A DNA stretch of 64,000 nucleotides, from NCBI GenBank assembly GCA_964035575.1, contig OZ037841.1:1054001-1118000 (forward strand). Direction: 5' to 3'. Shown one piece after another: positions 1 to 14,300 of this stretch. The translations under genes were made by a program, and so were the position numbers. The notes beneath the pieces are model-generated. The model was not told where the DNA came from, did no database searches, and was given only the letters and a program-made list of their open reading frames with translations. The DNA comes from Rhynchopus sp. YZ270_cl-10 (Eukaryota; Euglenozoa; Diplonemea; Diplonemida; Diplonemidae). Each line of letters begins with the position of its first letter. Position 1 is the first letter of the stretch.

Positions 1-3000
1 CGAAGTATCCGACCGCGCCCCCCTCCCCCTCTCGCTGTCCCACTTCTCCAAAGTCTGCACCCACGGCACCTTGCTCCCCTCCGACTTCATCACCTATCAC
101 GCAAGCCACCCAGGGTTTTTCCTTTCCGCGCATAAGAAGGCTGTTATCACAAAACTACAACATCTTATCCCACCAATGCTTGAGTGGGCACACGAGCAGG
201 GTCTCGCAAGGGAGTGGGATGTATGTCAAGACCCCACTCCAGAGGATGCGACCACAGCGTATTTTCCGGTGCTTGGTGCGAATTTGGTGCAGAGTTGTTT
301 TAATGTTATTAATGGGTTTGCGAACAAACGTAAGGTGTCCACTCGGTACACCGACGACGAACGTGGCCTGAGTGACACCGCCGTGGAGTCTATCCTGATG
401 TTTGCTTGCGTCTGGTCGTTCGGTGCTGCGTTGGCTGTAGGAATGACACAACGTGTAGCGTTTAATCAGTTCTTCCGCAACCTGGTCATCGACAAAGGCC
501 TGCAAGCACGCTACCCAATGCCCATGGGTGACGAGCTCGGACTGGTCTTCGACTACGTTTATGATGTAGGTGGGAGGGAGTGGCTGCGCTGGGGCTCCCT
601 CCCAGAGGCGGATCGACCAAGCCAATCTACGCTTTGCGCATTGAGGCAACACTTTATCTCAGAAACGGCTGCCACAGTGATGATCTGGCTCCTCAAGCAT
701 CTCACAGCGAAGGGCGTCAACGTACTCATCGCAGGCCCGCCTGGGGTAGGGAAGTCTAGCCTGTTGACGCACGCTCTGCGGAACAGTGTAAGTGTATATT
801 GCGCAAATGCAACAGCACAGCACCTCGTATCTGCGTTAGGATCGCAACTGCAGAAGGCGCGGAACAACGTCATCCAACTCCCAGACCGGCTGGAGAAGCC
901 TCTTACCCTCATGCTAGAGGCGGCGGAGCTGGCTTCGACAGAGTGTTTCGAACTCCTCCGGCAACTCCACGACAACGGAGGATGGTACGACACATACTCC
1001 TCAGAGCTTTTAACGGTGCAAGACGTTGCATGCACTGTCTGCTGTGACCGAGACGGCATCCTCAACTTTGGTGTCCGCCACTTAAGCCGCTTCCATTTTA
1101 TAACCCATACTGCACCAGAATCAGATGAACTACGTGACATGCTCTGCCAAATGCTGCGTACCTGGGTGGAAGAGGATCCACACAACGCAAAAAGAAGACC
1201 ACCCGCTACAGAGAAAGAAGCACTCCGCCTTAAAGAAATCGTTGATGCCACCCCACGCCTTGCCATAATCCTTGTTGCTTTATACACCGAAGTACAAACC
1301 CGCTTTACCGAACAAAATGACGCACGCAGCCTATGGAACCTCACCGTCCTCAGCAATGTCCTGCAAGGCATGCGTCTCTGCGGGGTCCGCCGTGCCACCA
1401 GTCTACGAGACGTTCTTCGCATGCTAATCAACGAATGTTTCAACTCCTTCGGCTCCCGTTTTGAACCCTCCGGAAAAGAACGCCGATGGGTTGAAAGCAA
1501 AACCTGGAATTTAGTCCTAGAACACTTCCCAGAGTACAGCCGCAACACCATTTGCAGGGGAAACACGAGATTCTGGTTTGGTGGTCTCCTTGATTATACA
1601 GACCACCGCAGTGCCACAACATGGAGGGACATCATAGCAGATGGGACGCTCACATATGCAGGAGCGTTGGGCTGTGAGGCATCGAAGGATAGACAGCATT
1701 GCCTTCACCGTCTTTTGTATCAAGGGAGCGATTCTGTTTTGTCTAATGTGACGTATTTGATGCGTGCGCTGACACGGTGTCGTGGTGGTGGCGGTGGGCA
1801 CGTTCTTCTGTTGGCGCAGACGTATGCTGAGAGTATGCATGAACTCAACCTAGCCGCGTTCCTCAGAGATGCAAAAGTGTTTCGCCCTGAAGCGCAACCG
1901 TATGCTACCATGTTGGATTGGAGGGGGATACTGCGTAGTGCATGTGTCACCGCGTTTGTGTCGACCCAGCCGTGTGTGGTTGTGGTGCAAGAGGCGAGTG
2001 TACGACCCGCATGGCTTGCAGATGTCGCAGCGATAGCAAAGCATGGAGACGCAGCAGGGTTGTTTTCGGCATCTGATTGGGCATCGTTGACGCAAACTGT
2101 TGTTAATTCTCTTCGAAAACAGGGTATTCCGGTGCAAGGAAAGGCGCATATTCGGCAGGTCTTCAAAGCAGCGTTGTTGCAACGTCTTCACTTTGTTGTC
2201 GTGCTTGACCCTGATGCGCGCAGTTTCTCTACCTCTATTAGGACCAACGTAGTCTTTCAGACACACTTCCAGATGGTATCGTTGCACAGTGCAGATCGGG
2301 TGCATCTTCAACTCGCATGCGACGCACCACCAGAATACCGCTCACCACGCGAAACCCACGATGCCACCCCCGAAGACAGCCTCAACTCCAGCATCAACAC
2401 TACCCCCAAATCGCTTCTCGACATCTGCATTGATATGTTCTATGGGGCAAGGGATTCTCTTGAAGTGGATGGGCTAGGGCATGGGGAAGAGCCGTACCTA
2501 GCCAACGTGGATCTGTCTTCAGCATCGTTGAAGAAGATGATTGCGTTGAGCGGAAAGTTGTACACATTATTAGAATCCGCGAACGCAAGGGAGGAAACAA
2601 AGTACCGGGGATGTCTTGAATGGGTGAATGTGGCGGGGGAGGAGGAGGAGGAGAATGAGAGCCGGCCTGGGGGTGACGCACCGCTTGCATTGGCGCGGTG
2701 GACGGCGTTGCTGGAGGCGACGCTGGCGCAGAAGCGTACACTGCGTGGGGATGCGTTGTTCCTCGCTGCGTTCAACACCTGGGGTGTGGCGATGGCGGCA
2801 TCCGAGCCGTTCATCAAAGCGGTCGAGGACATCCTTCTGACGCACGGCATACCCTGTACACCCATGCTCAATATAGGTTCGATTGCGGATCGGATGGAGG
2901 AGCAAGGCCAAGCAGGGCTGGTCTCCCGGTGGGTAGCGGCAGGGGCCTTGCGGAGTTGTGTGCCACAGTGCATAGCGTTGAAGGTATGGCTGGGTTGTCT

Positions 3001-6000
3001 CCCTTCTATTTGCTCTTTGAGGACCTTGTGAAGAAAAATCGTGGCAGTAGTCTAACATTAATCAAAAGTGTTATTTTGGGTTGTGTATTTCAAAGACCGT
3101 GTTTTGAATAATTTTTCAATGTTGAAACAGTGTTATGGTGAAAACCTGCCAATAACTCAAATTGCTTTCAGCTTCCTTTTTATCTATCACTCAAACATCT
3201 TCTTTTTCTCCCTTTTCACCACAGTACCCAGCAAGCCAGGTTGTTGTTGCACTGGACCCTCACAATATTGCGCTGTCGTGTCTCTTTGCCACATCGAAGA
3301 GTATGTTTAAAACTTCCTTCCTTCATTTTTATGATCAAAGGTGACTAAGCACTCAGGTTCATCTCAGAACCTTTTTTGCTCAAAGCCTTTCTGTTTCTCC
3401 TGCACATATCGTATCACATGCCCCCTCAACGTCCCCCCACCTTTCCACAGGAGACGAGCTCCAGGTGGTCCCCCCACCGTACGACGACCACTCCCTTCGC
3501 GTCATCCGCAGCCACATGAGCGTGCCGTGTGTTCTCGTGTTCGACGGCGTCACACAAGCCGATCTGGACGCACCGTGGCTCAACTGCGCTGCTGCCGAGC
3601 TGCAGGGCCAGCACACCTCCACCTCCGGCACCTGCTTTGCCGACATCACGTTGTCTCCAGACTTTCGCTTGGTTCTGCTCGCAGGCGGTGCGGAGGCACG
3701 GAGCATACGTTTATCTGCACACATGAAGACGGCCACACAGTTCACCTCCTTCTGTCTGCTCCGTCGCAACGTCTCTGACGCGATGGCGCAGACTGCCTCT
3801 GAATTCTTCAACCCAATCCTCACCGACTGTGCGTCGCTCAAGAACGAGATGCAGCAGCTGCAGGACGCTGAGGAGGCGTTGCCCAACCTTGCGAAGGATG
3901 AGGTGAATAAGGCAAGCGGGTTGGTGCAGAGGACAGAACAGGCTTGTTCACAGGTGCAACATTACAAGGCACAACGGAGACGCAGCAGTGCCTACCCAAA
4001 GAACTACGTCGGCTGCTTCAAAAAGATTGGCAGGATATGCAGCATGGTGATGTACGTCTGCGCGACCACCTTCAGCAAGATCTCCCCTGGGAGTTGTTAC
4101 ACGGCGCAGTTCTATTATACAGCTATCAAGCGGGTGTTGCGGGAGACCCTTGCCTCAAGCAAAGACGGGTGTGAGGACGACTCGGACGCCGACATGCAGT
4201 ATTCGGACGACATGCTGCTCCCCATTCTGCTACACCGGGTGTCTCTGAGCTGCGCCGACCACCAACAAAAACTTCTCCTTGCGTTCCTCACCTTCATGGA
4301 GAAGGCCTATCGTACTGAATGGTATAGCGGGCAGGCGAGCTGTGTACGGCTAAGAACGATGGAGATGGAGGGGAGTCGTGAGCAGGTGTCCCGTCTGCTT
4401 CGTTTGAAGAGCAAGCCTGCACCACGGAGGAAGCGCTCTTCTACGCACAACTGCGTCGCAAGCAATGCAAGCGAGGAGGACTCTGACGCGGGGTTCAGCT
4501 TTTCGGAAGACCAGCCGTGTCCACAGATCCTCCGCTCTCTGGAAGACCTGGTGGTGCGCGACCTCAACCTCTCCACGTTGCACTACAACTTCCTCGAAAC
4601 GCAGACCTTCTCTGAGCGGCACGAAGTCGACGCAATATCGACCGCAGTAGCAAAGGTCAGCGCCCTCGTCCCTCTCCTGGTGATAGCGCATGAGGATTTG
4701 TTCCTCCCGCGGATGAAGGCGATTGTGCGTGAGAAGGACCGTGTGCGGTCTACCTTCTTTGTGACCTCCGCGCCGTCGCAAAAGGCAATGGCACGGTCGT
4801 TGATAAAGGATGCGACGGTCGATGGGGCGTGGATCGTGATAACAGATTTGGTGAACAGCGTTTCCTTCGCGCGAGAGATGACGGATATCGTGACGGTGCT
4901 GCTCCCAAGCCTCTCTGCGTCGAAGGTGCACAGAGACTTCAAGCTGATCATCCAAACGCAGGCACTGCCTTCTTTGCCGCATCTTCTTGTTGAGCGGTGT
5001 ACCAAAATAGGGTTGCAGGGGCCAAGCGGGTTGAAGGCAAGGTTGCAATGTGCGCTGCTTGCATTGGAGGACTACGTAGAACAGCCGGCGAGCACTGCGC
5101 GGATGAACAGTCCGCGGAAGCTGGAGTTGCTGGCGGTGTATCTGCGGTGTGTGGTGCTGCTGCACGCCATGATCATGGAGCGGCAGTCGCGGGGCTGGCT
5201 GCAGGGACGTGGTGAAGGCTTCACCTCTGACGACCTCACACGCGGTGTTGCCTCCCTCATCGCCTTCCTCAGAAGCAACGGGCCCTCGCTCGCGACACCC
5301 TCCGCCATCAGGCACGTCACCGCCGTGATCACATATGGTGTGCGTCTCGGCAGTCATGACGACGTAGCTGCGCTAGAAGCTATGGCCGGGCGTGTGTTTG
5401 GACCACTCGGGGAGACTACAGTTCTGGAGGATGCAGCAGCGTATACGTTCCACGGGAGGACATTTAACCTCACGCATGAGCTGGGGGCCTTTGTGGAAGC
5501 GCTGCCAGATGGAAATGCACCAGAGGTAATGTTAAATGTTATGTATTAAATGATGTGATCAACAAGGTTGACAGAAGCAGACAGAGGGTCTTAAAATTCG
5601 TTTTTTTGTTGTGCTTTTTTAAGGATCTGGTCTCTGTTTTGCCAATAAAATAGTGTGGGGGCTCCCTAAAACATGTTAAAAAATCGCAAAAAAGTTCAAA
5701 AAGTGTTTTTTACCTTTGCCAAAACTGAGATACAAAGGGGAAAAAAATGTTTTTTCCCAGCCAAAACTGGGAAAAACACATGTTTTCGTATGTTTTCAAA
5801 TGTTTACGGACCCTCGGACTACGGACCCTCCCACCCCACTTTCCAGCTATTTTGACTTATAGAAAGGGACTCTCGCAAATTTTTTTTCCCGCCTATATAG
5901 GGCTAATTTCGACGATTTGAGGCCGTTAAAACCAGAATTTGACACTTTTGAGCATCTGTGGGGGTCTAAAACGTGGTTTCGCGCACCCGAAATTTCGTGG

Positions 6001-8729
6001 TTTTTACTTAGGAAAATGCCCATTTCAACCCAAATTTTCGGTTTTTCTGGCCCGAAAGTCGAAAAAAAAAGCGCCGGGGGGCTTCGCCCCCCGAACCCCC
6101 CACTGGGGGGCGTAAAGCATACGCCCCCCAGACCCCCCTATGCAATTGGGGGCCTGCGGCGCAGTTCGGAGCTCTTGGTCATACCGAACTGGAATGTTAA
6201 ATGTGGATGTTATTGTGCTTGCAGCGTTGTTCCTTGCCATCATGCGGCATCAGACCTCATGCAGCAGAACACTACGGTGTCCAGCATCGGCAGTGCGTAC
6301 ACATCGGTGAAGGATTTTATCGACGTGACGTGGAACACGGACGACGTCTGGCATTTACGGGTTCAGTACAAGTGTGAGCAGTGCGACGAGGCGGCAGCGA
6401 TACCTTTCTCCTCTTCCCGGTGCAGGGTGGATCCTTATTTTCGCTGAAAATCCGAGATTTTTTTTCGTTTTATTTTCCTCTCCTGTTTTTGAGATTTTCC
6501 CGCGCAGGCCTGACGCTAACTTTCGGGTTTTTAGGAAATCGTGGGGGGTTGATGGTTTGTCCGCGAGCACAGCGAGTCGAAAAATTGAGTGACCGTCGGA
6601 AAAGAAAACGAACAAGCAGGTTGGGACCTGTACTGAGGCAGAATAGTGGTGTTTTTTTACACATCTCATCTATCGCAGAACTAAACCCCAGGGGAATATA
6701 GGTTTTGGGGGTTTTCGCTGAAACTCGGTCATTACTCGGTCGAGCCCAACCCAGCTCGTTCGGGCCTCCGGCAGAATGTGAGAATTCCTCGATTATCCTA
6801 CTGCGGAGTTCGACACTACATTGATATTTGCAATGGGCACACGCAGTATCAGTAATCTCAATACATTTACAAAAGAAACGGCGGTCATGGCACCCATGCC
6901 GAAGCAACGGTACGCAACATTTCTAAAAATTGCGCTCAAATTGCACGTTTTTAGTGCCAAACTATGTCACGCGAAGGGTGGGTTGCAAGCTTGCGCCGAA
7001 GGCGTACGGTGCGCTACTTTTATTCTCTCGCCACACTGCATGCTTCCTTTTCCTTCGGCGTTTGACCCCAATTAAATCGCGTTCTGTACTGCGCCCTCTG
7101 ATAAGGGTAGTACTTTCTAGAAACATTCTGAAGTCTGTTTTTGACACAATCGGGGTGGGTGGGCCATAATTTGCTCAACCAGTCGAAAATTGTGATTTTT
7201 CTGAAATTTGCATTGTGCCCAGCAAAAATCGTCGTTTTTTTTGAAGAATTTTCCAAAAAATATGCTATACCCCCTATGACTGGACCCAACTCCCCTCACT
7301 ATTTTTTCCCTCTTTTTTGACCCAGAAACCACGCGCTTTTTGAACCTTTTTATCCAAAATACTCCTTTTTAGGGAGCCCCCTGTGTGTTTTTTGTCTAAC
7401 CTACTAAGTGGGGTGTACGTCAGGTGTACACAGTATTGTACATGATCCCATCCCTGCCAATGGATGATCACCGATGCTTGCACTTGCTTCTCACAACATC
7501 CGCCACCCTCTATACAGGACCTAGCACTCTTGGGCCTCACAAACGCCACTACGGCAAATTTCGAACGCTACCGAACCAAGGAGGTATGTGGTAAAAAAAG
7601 TCCCCCCGGTAATACCCAAGAATGGATCTGCAAAACCCCGGTCATACCTGGTACCCATCAATATCAACTTCTTCTCTTTTTACCATCCTACTTTGTAATC
7701 CTCCACCCCCCACCACAGTTCTTCCGCACCATCCACGACGCACGCCGTGCCCTGCCCCCCATGATCCGCAACCACCACCACGACGAGCAGCTCCACCACG
7801 ACACACAACGTCTCCTCGACACCCTCCCCGCCCCTTTCGACATCGCACAGGCCTTCCAATGGCTGCCACCCCCCACAACCCCTCTTATGGAGGTCCTCAG
7901 CAGCCTCCTGGTCCCCGAGCTTTCTCTTTACAACGAAGTACTGGGGGCCGTTCGCCGGGATGCCACCCGACTGCAGACCTTCCTTGCGAGACGCAGTCGT
8001 TGCGAAGACCTCTGTGTGTCTCTCGCCCACGATGTGCTCTCAGGATGCGTTCCTGAGTCGTGGCTCCGCATCTCCAGAGTCCGCTCGATGCGGGGCCTTG
8101 CACACCGGAACAGCAAATCATATCAATCCCATTGGGTGCATCAAGAACCTTCCCTTGAAGCATGGCTTACCGCCCTCCGAAAAGGGCACGCATTCTTTTC
8201 TGCGTGGACAGGAGATGGGAACGTACCGAACATCGTTTCCATCGCAGCCTTCACAGACCCATCTAGCGTCTTCTTCGCTGAGATGGAACGGTGTGCGGTG
8301 GAGGCGAACGTTCCCTTAGCAGAGGTGCAGTTGCATTTGGACTGTGCGGTCCCTGAGACGCCAGACAAACCGTGCCAAGGAGAGGCAATGCATCTCGAAG
8401 GGTTGGCAGTCCAAGGTGCAGTGTGGAATGTGCAGAATGGAAGGCTTGAACCCCCGCAGGAGGGGGTACATAGCAGCGCGCTGCCGGTGATGTACATGGC
8501 ATGCCAGGTGGCGGGGGAAGAGGAGAACGTTCCTGGGTCGCCTGCGTCAGAGGGAGGAGGAGGAGGAGGAGTTGGAGGGGGAGGAGGCAGAGGTGGTGAG
8601 GAGACCACGTTCATCACGGTGCCGCTGTACCCGAGCTTTGCGCGGACGGTGCTCATCGCTTACGTGACGCTGCCCGCCAGCTCTGAGCTCTGGGGGACCG
8701 ACACAGCGATTTCGGCACATTCATGGTGA
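1..8729 (+). CDS. Dynein heavy chain, C-terminal half (5' end outside window)
   Basis: Partial motor subunit of dynein, an AAA+ ring ATPase. I infer five exons with matching phases: <2-2983, 3225-3300, 3451-5525, 7518-7583 and 7719-8729 (stop TGA). The reading frame is open to the left edge, so the true start lies outside. Exon 1 carries the AAA2 end (ESILMFACVWSFGAAL), AAA3 with an intact Walker A (GPPGVGKSS, about 731-760), and AAA4, where the P-loop is replaced by a glycine run (about 1777-1825). The small exon (VVVALDPHNIALSC) matches the usual iDPq.Qa block of AAA5. Exon 3 holds the rest of AAA5 (TLSPDFRLVLL), the buttress coiled coil and AAA6 (GAWIVITDL). Exon 4 carries a GL..NA block, and exon 5 the C-terminal domain. 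Only about 98 codons separate TPKS (2402) from the RW start of AAA5 (2696), so the stalk and microtubule-binding domain seem absent. Axonemal or cytoplasmic class is not resolved. Confidence 0.88.
3340..3380 (+). repeat. Family B stem-loop repeat, divergent copy in dynein intron 2
   Basis: Starts GGTGACTAAGC and carries the GGTTCATCT block of family B, but the loop is shortened. It lies inside the 150-nt intron 3301-3450. Confidence 0.5.
5526..7517 (+). other. Dynein intron 3, unusually long (1,992 nt)
   Basis: The other dynein introns are 241, 150 and 135 nt. This one starts GTAATG and ends TATACAG, and both sides are phase 0. The extra length is explained by an inverted-repeat element inside it (5657-7381). 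A 12-bp direct repeat (aatgttaaatgt) occurs at 5528-5539 and 6193-6204; its meaning is unclear. An open frame at about 6225-6447 does not fit the splice phases and is not included in the gene. Confidence 0.75.
5657..7381. mobile_element. Putative DNA transposon or large MITE inside dynein intron 3
   Basis: Terminal inverted repeats are visible: GGGGGCTCCCTAAAA at 5657-5671 and its reverse complement at 7367-7381. Weaker matching continues inward for about 50 bp (gttcaaaaag on both arms). The flanks read ...agtgt and tgtgt..., a possible short target duplication. The interior contains GC-rich palindromes (about 6072-6140, arms GGGGGGC/GCCCCCC) in otherwise AT-rich DNA. There is no transposase-length open frame, so it looks non-autonomous. 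Superfamily not assigned. Confidence 0.5.
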
Positions 8730-9190
8730 AGCAATAAAAGGAGATTTTTTTTTGTTGAGATTTTTGCTAAATTTTTTGATGCTCTTGGCAAAAAAAGGGG
8801 TACTTTGTTAGTGCGTGGTAGATGCGTGGTCTTAAAGCTTTTAAAAAGGTGACAACAGCGAGGTTTAGGTTCATCTTATCAAATTTTTCGTTAAAATGCG
8901 GCTAAAAAAAATCATATTTACATAAAAATGTTCTTAGTACACCCAGCAGGTCTTACGGTCGTGGCTGTGGTTTCTAGGAGTTATGTTATAAAGGGGAGCG
9001 GGTTTTCTTTAAAAAAAACTTTTCCCTTTTTTATTATTTTTCTTCTTTCTGTAAGGTTCTTTCGTGGCTATTTTCCCCCATCTTCAGTGCACAAGAGATA
9101 GTGTTAAATATTTGGTTCAAACGTCGTGAATAGCCCCATATGGTGCAGAGGGAAGGGAGGTTCTTTGAAGTTAACTCTTTCCTTTCGTGA
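8730..9190. other. Intergenic, dynein 3' flank
   Basis: AATAAA at 8733-8738, directly after the dynein stop, is a possible polyadenylation signal. A family B copy lies at 8847-8890 (GGTGACAACAGC ... TTCATCTTATC). The rest is AT-rich with no gene seen. Confidence 0.6.
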
Positions 9191-9485
9191 ACACTCCGGG
9201 GTTCGATGTCAACTTCACTTCGTTACCGTGCTCTGTTTTCTCTTGCGCAAAAAGAAAAAAAAAAATATTCCCATATTGTCCCCCCCTCGTACCGCCAGAG
9301 AGTAGGGGCTGTTTTTATGTCTATCTGTACTTCATTGGAGGATTGTGCTATCACGTTTAGTACTATTAGTACTATTTTTTTTTTTTTTTGCTGTACTTCA
9401 TTGGTATACACATCACACACCCCACACGACCGTCCCCCCCGGTTCTTTCCTTGTGGCGCATCTGCCTGGGTCCTCTCCCACTCAG

Positions 9486-11342
<1,857 letters not shown>

Positions 11343-14300
11343 CGGAGCGAGAAGCGTGACCCCGAGTCGCTCGCAGCCCACAACTACGAGCAACTTCCTC
11401 GCGAGTGCATAGAAACACGCCCTGGTCCCCGCCACTTCCCAAACCAAGCCTCCTCATCATCATCATCATCATCCGTGGCATCCTTTTCTCCTCGCCCCTT
11501 TTTCCCTACGTCACTCTCAGACACATCTTCTTCCTCTGCTTCCTCCTCTTCTTCTTCTTCCTCTTCTTCCTCCTCCTCTTCAACGGATAGATCCTCCTCA
11601 CGTACGTGCTGCTCCGATGCTGAGAACACGCTCACGATAACCACCCTCAACTGCACATCCCTGCAGAACTACGCACACATCATACACGACCTGCAGTGCG
11701 ATATAATTTGTCTGCAAGAGACAAAATTGACCGAGTCCAAGATCTTTGAGATGAACGACTTCTTCACCACAGTTTGGTCCCCAGAGTGGGGCCCCCCCAT
11801 GGATGGCGCACTCGTCCATGGCATCCGCAGTCCACACATTGGGGAACGTGGGGGAGTTGCCACCATGCTGAAGAGACCGGGCATCATGTTCCTGGACACC
11901 GAATTGACGTCTTCTCTGAAGCCCTCGCTGAGGAAACGCGTGGTGCACACACGCGTGGCGCTTGGTTCCGGCCGTCTGTTCCTGCATGTGGTGAATGTGT
12001 ACGCCCCGTCAGGTGACACGCCAAGAGGTACAGTTGCTTCCCGCGAAGAACTCCTCCACACAGTGCTTGTGAAGTTTCGAGAAGCCCTGGGTAACGTTCC
12101 GTTGATTGTGTGCGGCGACCTCAACACCGATGTGGAAAGATCACCAACATTGCGGAAAGCACTCGCCAATGACTGGTGCGATGTCGCGCTCCTGGGAAGC
12201 ACTGGGGATGACGGCAAGCCCCCTGCCACGTTCACTCGCAAAGACTCAGCGGGAACCCGTATCGACTACATCCTGCTGAATAGCGTCGCTGCACACGCCA
12301 TTCATAGCTGTTGGACACAGAGCATCAACTGCATCCCCAGCCACAAGTCCGTCAACGTGCGGCTCTGCCTCTCTGTGTTTACAGAGTCGACACTCCGATA
12401 CATTATTCCCAAGCAGATGCCGGAGCTTGGACTTGTGGCGAATGCTGAGACAGTCGGCAGGAATCTCCTACAACAACACAACTGTGCCGCAGCACTTGCG
12501 TCCGGTGACATTGACGATGCGTGGGAAGCGATCGCATTGGCTGGGGAAGAGTTTCTCCTGCTCGCGGCAAAGGCAGCTGGTGACACGCTTTCGAAAGGGT
12601 TCTGTGGCCGCTCCAAGATCCCCCATCCGGTGTTGAAACCTGTGTGTGCACCTACACGACCGGCGTCTGTTGGTGGGTCTTCCCCCCGACAGGACCAACT
12701 TGCCAAATTCGAGTACAAGCTCACGGATCTCATCGCAAAGACTGAATCTTGTCCTGGTGGGGTGATGGAGAATCCTGTGCGCAATGCCTGGGGTAAAGTG
12801 TTCCGTACCGCAATTACGCTCAAGTTGATGAGGTCCGAGGAGACGACAATCCCTCTCTCGCTCGAAAGGCAAATACAGATCCTTAACTCTCTGCTGGAAA
12901 AATCCAAGATGCTTATGAACCTTGAGATACGCAATACCCGTCTACAGCGCGAGAAGCAGTACACCACCAAGCTGAAGGTGGATTTCAGCAGCGAACGACG
13001 AAAACTCACGGCGTGGTGCATGGGTAAACAGGGTGTTCCTATTTCCGCCCTTCGGGGGGAAGATGGTGTGCTTACGGCCAACCACAGGGAGATGGACAAA
13101 CTCCTGCGTGATGAATGGAAATCGGTGTTCAACCTATACGACCACGACCATCCCGAGCCAACTCTCGCCTCTTTCGAACAACGTTTCGGCAGCTTCGTCG
13201 CGCACTCCCCGATGTCCCTAGACCCGCTAAGTGGTGCTGACTTGCGTAGAACGCTTGACAAGAAAGGTAAGCGCACGGACGCCTGCGGAACTGATGGCTG
13301 GCGCTCATTGGAGCTTCATGCGATGCCCCTGTGCATACTGGACGGTTTTGCCCGAGTGTTCAACGCGATAGAGACGAACGGTGTGTGGCCGCAAGCGCTG
13401 TTGACCGCCCTGGTGACGCTCCTTCCCAAAGGCGAGGACCAGTCCCCCTTGAAGCTACGTCCTGTGACAGTGACCAGTGCGGTGTACCGGTTGTGGGCCT
13501 GCGCACGCCTGCAGGCAGTTCAACAATGGCAGGAACAATGGGTACACCCGTCGCAACATGGCTTCCGCCCAAAGCACAGCACGAACGACGTCTTGTATGA
13601 CGTCTTCACACAGATGGAGGACGCTCTGCTCGGTGGCGAACCGCTGCACGGTCTGGCACTCGACTTTGCGAAGTGCTTCGACCGCGTACCACAGGGCCTC
13701 ACCTTGGATCTTGTAGAGAAGATGGGGCTTCACCCCAGGATCATGACACCTCTGCGAGCAATGTACGCCAAGCTGAGACGGCGGTTCAAGCTGCCCTCCG
13801 GCGTAGGAGAGGCGTACTCCGTGACGAATGGGATTCTGCAGGGGTGCCCCCTCTCTGTGGTGCTCATCAACGCCTTGATGTCGGTCCTGACACACTGCAT
13901 CACGGCAGAGGTACCTGAGGCGTTTGTACGGTCGTTTGCTGACGACGCATACCTTTTGTCTCGCCATAGTGAAGCTTCGGTGGGGGCGTGTCTGCTGCGA
14001 GTGGAGGACTTCTGCCGCATCACAGGCATGCGCCTCAACATGGCGAAGACCTTTGCCTTCTCATCATTGAAGAACCACAAATGCAAGCTGAAGTCTGAGG
14101 ACAACCATAGGTTCCGGACAACAGAGTCACTCCGCTCACTCGGCGTGATGATGTACAGCTCCCTACGGAGCAAGGGGCGATACAACGCTACGGTATACCA
14201 ATCAGCCGTGAGGGCGCTCTCATGTTTGGGTGCGACACCGCTCTCCTTCTCCCAGAAGGTATCTATTGCCACATCTGCCATCCTCCCTTCAGTGTTATAC

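Noticed and set aside
559-1566. Minus-strand 335-codon frame opposite dynein exon 1
   Set aside because: Shadow of a GC-rich coding strand; the plus strand has clear AAA3 motifs.
5917-6447. Open frame in dynein intron 3 considered as an exon (CHHAASDLMQQ...)
   Set aside because: The phases at its ends do not fit, and 5525 joins in phase with 7518, which carries the expected GL..NA block.
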